From contig JAKIVR010000010.1 in assembly GCA_022750455.1 (NCBI GenBank), positions 1 to 54,613 on the forward strand: a stretch of 54,613 nt of DNA. Reading direction: 5' to 3'. How positions within the stretch are numbered: position 1 is the first letter of the stretch; the number at the start of each line of letters is the position of its first letter. This DNA is from Thermoplasmata archaeon (lineage in GTDB: Archaea; Thermoplasmatota; Thermoplasmata; Lutacidiplasmatales; UBA184). The notes below the pieces were generated by a model. That model ran no database searches. It had not been told where the DNA came from and saw only the letters and a list, made by a program, of their open reading frames with translations. Both the position numbers and the translations under genes were made by a program. This document shows positions 50,295 to 54,613 of this stretch, piece by piece.

Positions 50295-52604
50295 ATGGCC
50301 CTGCGCTGCGCCAACTGCGGGCAGTCCTACAGTGCCTATTCGCCGGCGAACTCCCAGTGGTGCCGAACGGACCACGTATTCTTTTGCCGGAAGTGCGTAG
50401 GAAGCCGCACCCGCTGCCCTGCATGCAGCCGGCGGACCTCCTCGACGGCGAGCATGCTCGTCTTCATGGGGGTCTTCTTTACCCTCGTGTTCGGCGCGGT
50501 CACCGTGCTCCTCGTGCCCACCGCGTACGCGCACCTGCAGAGGGATGAGCTGACACCGACCCCCGTGAGCCAGCTTCAGTCCGGCATGACCGCGAAGGTC
50601 GCCGGATTCGTCTCCCCAGGCCAGGGCGCGGTCATCGTGGAGTTCACGTACAAGGACGCGACCGGCAATCCGGAGTCGGGCTACCACGTGGAGAACTTCT
50701 GGTTGAATGACTCCACCGGTAGAGTCCTGATCGAGATGGGCTCGAACGATTCGCCGCCGGCCATCCTCTCCGGGGGGGAACCGTATCCGGCGAACGGGAC
50801 GACGACCGGGTTCCAGTACGAGTCCGGCGACCCGATCGTGATCATCGGGACCGTGACCCCGGTCCCCGGCGGTTTGGCGATCCAGGCCGTGATTGTGGCC
50901 CAATCCACCAGCGAGATCGTGAGCTCCAATGATTTCGAGATCACGGCGCCGCTGTTCGGTGGATCGGCCGGATTTGGAGTGGCCGTGCTGATTGCCGGCG
51001 TGATCCTCACTCGCCAGCGGGTCCAGCTCCATCTCCAGAACCTCCCCAAGTTCGTGAGCCTACGGCCGAAGGAGCTGCACGCGGCCCCCACCGGGGAGGC
51101 GATCGTCTGGACCGAGAACCACTATCCCCGAACGTTGCGATGGATCTCCTTCGTCTCTCTGGGGATCGCCGGGGCCTCGACGGTGGCGTTCCTGGTCGTG
51201 ACCCTCGCTCCCCTCCCATTCTCCTCTGTGGTCTTTCTCGTCATTCCCGGGGTCTCGTTGGTGGTGATGCTGTTCGGGTACGTCTTCGGCCTCAGCTATC
51301 AATCCCAATACCGGTCGGCCGTGGCCCGGGTCGGGGTCTCGTCGACGGGGATCCACTTCGACTACCCTCGGCCCCCCAAGAATCGCCGGACGTACCTAGC
51401 GTGGGTCGACATCCGGTCGTTGGAGGCCCCCCTCGCCATGAACCGGCGGGCGGCTCAGTTCGAGACGGATCTCGGGACAGAGTACGCGTTCAACTTGGAT
51501 GACAGCCTCCCCGTGGCGATCCGGGCCGCCTACGAGCAGGCACGAACCCGAACGACGGGGGTCGGACCCGTCGGAGCGTTCACACCCACCCTCGACACCC
51601 TCCGGAGCGGGACGGTACCGTTGCCTGTCGGCCGGGCCGTGTGGTACCGGAACAAACTGCGGGACCGGTTCTTCCGGTACGTGGCGGTACTGGTGGTGGT
51701 CCAGATCGCCCTGATTCCGGTGGCGATCTGGCTGTACGACAAGATCGGCCTGAACCAGGGAACGGCCCTGCCGTTCTATCCGACGATCTTCGCCCTCGTG
51801 CAGGCGCGTATCGCTTGGCGAGCTCCCAAGGAGGTCGGGGTCTCCGACGCCGGATTCACGCTGCGAGGCACCACTGGGGAGCGCACCACGGCGTGGGAGA
51901 ACATTGCGGAGTTCGTGCCTCAGCCGCGGGGAATCCGTACCAAGTCGACGGCCGGTGTCGTGGAGACGTTCACCCTGATCGATGCCGACGCGGTCCGATT
52001 CATCCTGGCGGGCTTCGAACAGCGGCGGGGGGGAAACTCCTCCGTGGCGACGACCGCGATGTCGCCCGCCGCCGGGGATTGGATCTCCAACCCGCTCCAC
52101 GAGTACGCCGGAGTGCTCGTCCTCCTGCTCCTCGGCGGGCCCGCGGTGGTCATGGGGTTCTCCGCGTACTTCGCCGCGATCAATCCTTTGAACGTCCTCG
52201 CGGTGTTGGGGGCGATCCTCCCCGCCATCGTCTTCGTATTCGCCCTCTTTCCGTATGCCATTTGGAAGTACAGTCCGGTTCGGGTCGCGCTGACCGGTTC
52301 GGGGATCGTGGCGGATTACGGCCGCCGGGATCCCGGCCCCGGCGTGGTCTCTACCCTCCGTTTCGAGGCGATCGCACGGGCCACTCCCGGCAGCCAATCC
52401 GAACCGATGGTGGATGACTCCCTGTTCTTCCCCATGGGCAAGCCCCGCAGCATCTCCCTCGCGACCCGCGCGGGGGTCCAGTTCTCCCTCGGCCCGGTCG
52501 GGCCGGGAATTGAGAAGGCCGTGCTCGCCCGACTCTCCATGGAACAGCGGTCGGGGTACACCGACCGGCAAGCCCCTCTCTCGACAAACCGGCCCCTCGC
52601 CTAG
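50295..52604 (+). CDS. Large zinc-ribbon membrane protein with PH-like domains
   Basis: A 769-residue protein. The N-terminus has CxxC pairs (CANCGQSY, CRKCVG, CPACSR) forming one or two zinc ribbons. A first TM helix (about 54-75) is followed by an outside beta-rich domain of about 130 residues, then further TM helices near 215-235, 277-297, 304-325, 466-486, 620-645 and 650-672. Between pairs of helices lie soluble beta segments (VGVSSTGIHFDYPRPPKNRRTYLAWVDIRSLEAP, GVSDAGFTLRGTTGERTTAWENI and GSGIVADYG) that look like three related bacterial PH-like domains. No function known. Confidence 0.8.
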   Translation: MALRCANCGQSYSAYSPANSQWCRTDHVFFCRKCVGSRTRCPACSRRTSSTASMLVFMGVFFTLVFGAVTVLLVPTAYAHLQRDELTPTPVSQLQSGMTAKVAGFVSPGQGAVIVEFTYKDATGNPESGYHVENFWLNDSTGRVLIEMGSNDSPPAILSGGEPYPANGTTTGFQYESGDPIVIIGTVTPVPGGLAIQAVIVAQSTSEIVSSNDFEITAPLFGGSAGFGVAVLIAGVILTRQRVQLHLQNLPKFVSLRPKELHAAPTGEAIVWTENHYPRTLRWISFVSLGIAGASTVAFLVVTLAPLPFSSVVFLVIPGVSLVVMLFGYVFGLSYQSQYRSAVARVGVSSTGIHFDYPRPPKNRRTYLAWVDIRSLEAPLAMNRRAAQFETDLGTEYAFNLDDSLPVAIRAAYEQARTRTTGVGPVGAFTPTLDTLRSGTVPLPVGRAVWYRNKLRDRFFRYVAVLVVVQIALIPVAIWLYDKIGLNQGTALPFYPTIFALVQARIAWRAPKEVGVSDAGFTLRGTTGERTTAWENIAEFVPQPRGIRTKSTAGVVETFTLIDADAVRFILAGFEQRRGGNSSVATTAMSPAAGDWISNPLHEYAGVLVLLLLGGPAVVMGFSAYFAAINPLNVLAVLGAILPAIVFVFALFPYAIWKYSPVRVALTGSGIVADYGRRDPGPGVVSTLRFEAIARATPGSQSEPMVDDSLFFPMGKPRSISLATRAGVQFSLGPVGPGIEKAVLARLSMEQRSGYTDRQAPLSTNRPLA

Positions 52605-52913
52605 GTCCCCGCCTCTTCGGTCGGTTCGGAGTCGGCTCCCGAGACACCGCGGGGATCGGGAATCCGTGGGCGGGCACTTCGAGTGGCAGTACGACCTGGG
52701 GAGGGGGACTTGTCGGGGGAGTGATTTGACGATCGGTTCGCATCCCCTCCCAAAGTGCAATTCGCGGTGAGATCACCTCGAACGCCGCATCGGACGACCT
52801 CGTTCGGGGAGTTCGTAGACTCCCGGAAGCCATCGACGACGCCGGTCGAGTTCCTTGAGGAGGCGCACTATCCAGTAGTCGTTTTAACCCCCGGGGAGAC
52901 CCTGCGCTCGTCC
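52605..52913. other. Intergenic region with repeat copy A and a promoter
   Basis: No gene seen. It holds a repeat copy (52711-52758) related to 53717-53771, and a TATA-like gttttaac at 52881-52888 placed for leaderless transcription of the pirin gene at 52914. An in-frame ATG at 52755 would extend the pirin but would put the TATA box inside the gene. Confidence 0.5.
52711..52758. repeat. Intergenic repeat copy A
   Basis: Shares with 53717-53771 the blocks tgtcggggg, gtgatttg, gttc..atcccc and aaagtgc in the same order. It ends 156 bases before the pirin ATG. Confidence 0.55.
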
Positions 52914-53612
52914 ATGGAGCCTTCTGCCCATCCCCGCTCCATCCGAGTCGTCCCCGGGGAGCTCGACACCACGGTCGTCACCACCCGGCTTCTCGTCCCC
53001 ACTCCCGCGCAACCGAGCTGGAGTCCGTTTCGACGGGTCGCCGAGAGCATTGCGAACCGGGCGCGGCAACTTCCGACGCACGCCCACGAACGGGAGGAGG
53101 TCCTGACGTACGTGACGGAGGGATTCGCGTCCTACCAGTTCGAGGACGGCGCGATCGAATCCGTCCCACGCGGCAGCGGTCGTCTTCTGACGGCGCCAGG
53201 GCGGGTGAGCCACCGCATCAGCCCTGCCACCGGCGGGGCGATCCGCTGGTTCAACCTCGTGGTGGCTCTGCCCGCGGCCTCGACCGGCGCCTCGCGACTC
53301 CAACGGATGAGCCCCCAAGCAGCTGCGATCGAGGAGGACACGGTCATCGTTCGCCCGATCGTTGGTCCCCGGGCTCCGATGAGCTCGTCCACGGGCTTCG
53401 AGTGCCAGGAGCTTCAGTTCCCGAACGGGGGCGCGACGTTCCGAAAGGTCGGATTGGACCACCGGGCCATCTTCTATGCGACGTCAGGTCGTGGCTCCGT
53501 GGACCACAAGGCGATAGAAGCGGGAGAGGCCGCGTTCGTCGAGGGCATGCCCGGGGTCGCGATCGAAGGCGATGACGGTTTTTCGGTGCTCTTGGCCACG
53601 GCTCCCGGCTAG
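52914..53612 (+). CDS. Pirin-family cupin protein
   Basis: A 232-residue bicupin from ATG 52914 (MEPSAHPRSIRVV). The N-terminal cupin shows LPTHAHEREEVLTYVTEGFASYQ, with metal-ligand His and Glu, then GSGRLLTAPGRVSHRI; the C-terminal cupin is degenerate (SVDHKAIEAGEAAFVEGMPGVAIEG). Pirins are iron-binding proteins, some with quercetinase activity, others cofactors of regulation. The shorter start is chosen because a TATA-like box sits 26-33 bases upstream of it and pirin homology begins after it; an extended form would begin at 52755. Confidence 0.8.
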   Translation: MEPSAHPRSIRVVPGELDTTVVTTRLLVPTPAQPSWSPFRRVAESIANRARQLPTHAHEREEVLTYVTEGFASYQFEDGAIESVPRGSGRLLTAPGRVSHRISPATGGAIRWFNLVVALPAASTGASRLQRMSPQAAAIEEDTVIVRPIVGPRAPMSSSTGFECQELQFPNGGATFRKVGLDHRAIFYATSGRGSVDHKAIEAGEAAFVEGMPGVAIEGDDGFSVLLATAPG

Positions 53613-53716
53613 GCCCAGTCTCGATCATCGCCTCGGACGGGCGTAGGCGGAGTCGTCCTCCTGGTCGATGTTCACGTTCAAGGAGAGGGATTGTCAGGAA
53701 TGGAACGTAGGGTAGG

Positions 53717-53771
53717 TGTCGGGGGGGGTGATTTGCCAATTAGTTCAAATCCCCAACCTCATCGAAAGTGC
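53717..53771. repeat. Intergenic repeat copy B
   Basis: Counterpart of 52711-52758; the spacing from its end to the next ATG (154 bases) is almost the same as for copy A (156 bases). Central gttcaaatcccc resembles a tRNA T arm, but no tRNA folds. Confidence 0.55.
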
Positions 53772-53897
53772 GACCGACCGGTCTTCAAGCGGCCGAGTGA
53801 GGTGGCGCTCGCCCTCTTCTCCCGGGGGGGGGTCTTGCGTCGGCTACCGGAGCCGGGTCGCCCCGTCTCTTCTCAAGCCGGATGGGCCACTGACTTT

Positions 53898-53916
53898 ATT
53901 AGTCATTATGACTAAT
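53898..53916. promoter_or_regulatory. Perfect palindromic operator
   Basis: attagtcat-t-atgactaat: 9-bp perfect arms around one base, ending 8 bases before the ATG of the winged-helix gene and overlapping a TATA-like ctttatt. It is well placed for binding of a dimeric repressor, most simply the product of that gene. Confidence 0.7.
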
Positions 53917-53924
53917 AATCTGCT

Positions 53925-54410
53925 ATGGCGCTCAAAGTAGATCCCGGACTTGCCGCCCTCTTCGGGTCGGAGGACCGAGTCCGGACGCTGGCCGCCTTGG
54001 CCAACGCGGAGGCCCCCCTCACCGCTTACCGGGTGGCCTCTATGGTAAGGATGGCTCCTCCCAACGTGTACCGGGAACTGAAGCGTCTTCTCCAAGTCGA
54101 TGAGGTGAAGAGGGCACCTACTCCCGACGGACGCGACGGCTGGACGCTGGTGGACCCCGGTGTGCGGACCCTCCTGCGGCGCCGGCAGCGGATCGTGTGG
54201 ATTCAGGACCTCTCCCGGGAGGCGGAAGCACGGAGACGGCGTGCCGCGCTGGCCATTCGACAGAGCAATCAGCGGCCACTCGACCTCTCCAAATTCGGAC
54301 CGGGTCGGCAACTCACCGCCCAAGAGATTCGGCGGCGGCGAGTGAAGGATGAGATCCTGGCCAAGGCGGGGGCCCGCCGTTCCGTCCGATTGGCCGGGAG
54401 CTCCCGTTGA
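53925..54410 (+). CDS. Winged-helix regulator
   Basis: A 161-residue basic protein (MALKVDPGLAALFGSEDRV). Residues about 10-75 are a winged helix (RVRTLAALANAEAPLTAYRV, VRMAPPNVYRELKRLLQVDEV, RDGWTLVDPGVRTLL). The rest is Arg-rich helix (LSREAEARRRRAALAIRQ, LTAQEIRRRRVKDEILAKAG). This type often precedes a toxin or nucleotidyltransferase gene. Its stop overlaps a TTG-started short ORF by 4 bases (TTGA), consistent with a coupled second gene now truncated. The palindrome before its ATG suggests autoregulation. Confidence 0.8.
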   Translation: MALKVDPGLAALFGSEDRVRTLAALANAEAPLTAYRVASMVRMAPPNVYRELKRLLQVDEVKRAPTPDGRDGWTLVDPGVRTLLRRRQRIVWIQDLSREAEARRRRAALAIRQSNQRPLDLSKFGPGRQLTAQEIRRRRVKDEILAKAGARRSVRLAGSSR

Positions 54411-54493
54411 ATGCGGAACAATTGAGACGGATCCTCACCCGCGCCAAGAATCGACCGGAGCAGAACCTCTGGCGTAGCAGCTCAGCTTTATGA
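54407..54493 (+). pseudogene. Truncated second gene of the winged-helix operon
   Basis: TTG at 54407 overlaps the regulator's TGA and opens a 28-residue frame (begins with NAEQLRRILTRAKNRPEQ, polar and helical) that stops at 54493, in the region where a transposase-like reading frame ends on the opposite strand. I read it as the remaining 5' part of a partner gene cut by an insertion. The piece is too short to assign. Confidence 0.4.
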
Positions 54494-54613
54494 CGGCGCT
54501 GACGGGGCGCCAAACTCGAGGTACCCTGAACCTGCCAGTGCGTCTATGATGACTTTCACAAACTGAATGGATCGTTTCCGGCACGTCCGATAGATCGTGA
54601 GCAGTCGCTCCAG
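54488..54613 (-). CDS. C-terminal fragment of a probable transposase (runs off right edge)
   Basis: The minus frame is open from the right edge to TAA at 54488-54490, giving 41 residues: LERLLTIYRTCRKRSIQF, VKVIIDALAGSGYLEF and a short tail. The Y-x-T-C-x-K/R-x-x-I-x-F pattern just before the C-terminus resembles the end of IS66-like and related transposases. Only the terminal part is visible, so the family is tentative. Confidence 0.45.
   Translation of the reverse strand: MERLLTIYRTCRKRSIQFVKVIIDALAGSGYLEFGAPSAPS

Larger units (their letters stand above)
53613..53924. other. Intergenic region with repeat copy B and an operator palindrome
   Basis: No gene seen. It contains repeat copy B (53717-53771), a poly-G run, and the palindrome and TATA-like sequence immediately before the next gene. 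Confidence 0.5.

Noticed and set aside
52735-52760. A tRNA at the T-arm-like ggttcgcatcccc in repeat copy A
   Set aside because: The flanks cannot form acceptor, D or anticodon stems, and the T stem itself does not pair.
1-54613. CRISPR array, Cas genes or a rRNA operon
   Set aside because: No regularly spaced direct repeats, Cas motifs or rRNA-like sequence were seen in the window.

Overview
The window is a stretch of high-GC (clearly above 60 percent) archaeal chromosome. Archaeal markers are a fibrillarin-like RNA methyltransferase, an Lrp regulator divergent from glnA, a SpoVT/AbrB-PhoU regulator, an HPS-RraA fusion, an ArnR1-like winged helix, archaeal TATA boxes with leaderless starts, and surface proteins built from ETGLPSGT..W beta repeats and InlB-like GW repeats. 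That repertoire fits a soil-type, high-GC Thermoplasmatota (for example a Lutacidiplasmatales-like lineage). The lineage call is inference from gene content only.

Layout. 1-2.5 kb (minus): a kelch/PKD secreted protein running off the left edge, a RelE-type toxin-antitoxin pair and tRNA-Leu(CAG). 2.5-6.7 kb: an LsrF-like aldolase/thiolase, an Lrp regulator divergent from glutamine synthetase, and an AbrB-PhoU regulator. 6.9-15.4 kb (plus): an unknown gene coupled to truA, a short MscS-like channel, a GT4 - HAD phosphatase - GH15 operon, then a zinc ribbon and three tandem AIM24-family genes. 15.5-18 kb: PhzF, a SAM methyltransferase and a GNAT acetyltransferase. 18.2-19.9 kb: a small integrated element bounded by a 24-bp copy of the 3' end of tRNA-Glu, carrying a DUF4258/YgiT-zinc-finger toxin-antitoxin pair and a frameshifted two-helix membrane protein. 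20-22.2 kb: an HPS-RraA fusion and a solitary beta-class DNA methyltransferase.

22.1-29.3 kb (minus) is the most notable region. It is a compact, translationally coupled operon for a minimal archaeal type IV secretion-like or DNA-import-like machine: a PKD/Ig-like surface protein with an intracellular winged helix, a VirB2/CedA1-like two-helix pilin, a VirB6/CedA-like polytopic protein, a PrgI/VirB3-like protein, a small membrane protein, a VirB4/HerA ATPase and a proline-rich protein. No relaxase or coupling protein is seen, which resembles the crenarchaeal Ced/Ted DNA-import systems more than conjugation.

29.3-35.4 kb: fibrillarin, RidA, a Pro/Ala-rich zinc-ribbon protein, a DUF885 metallopeptidase-like protein, a hemerythrin-like protein and a divergent formate-tetrahydrofolate ligase. 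35.5-46.3 kb: a winged-helix protein and a giant 3183-residue surface ORF that is two complete tandem surface proteins joined without a stop codon. 46.3-54.6 kb: an ArnR1-like regulator, a bactofilin-like protein, small membrane proteins, a double-CDGSH Fe-S protein, DUF1330, a large zinc-ribbon membrane protein, a pirin, a winged-helix regulator with a perfect palindrome at its promoter, and a transposase-like C-terminus at the right edge.
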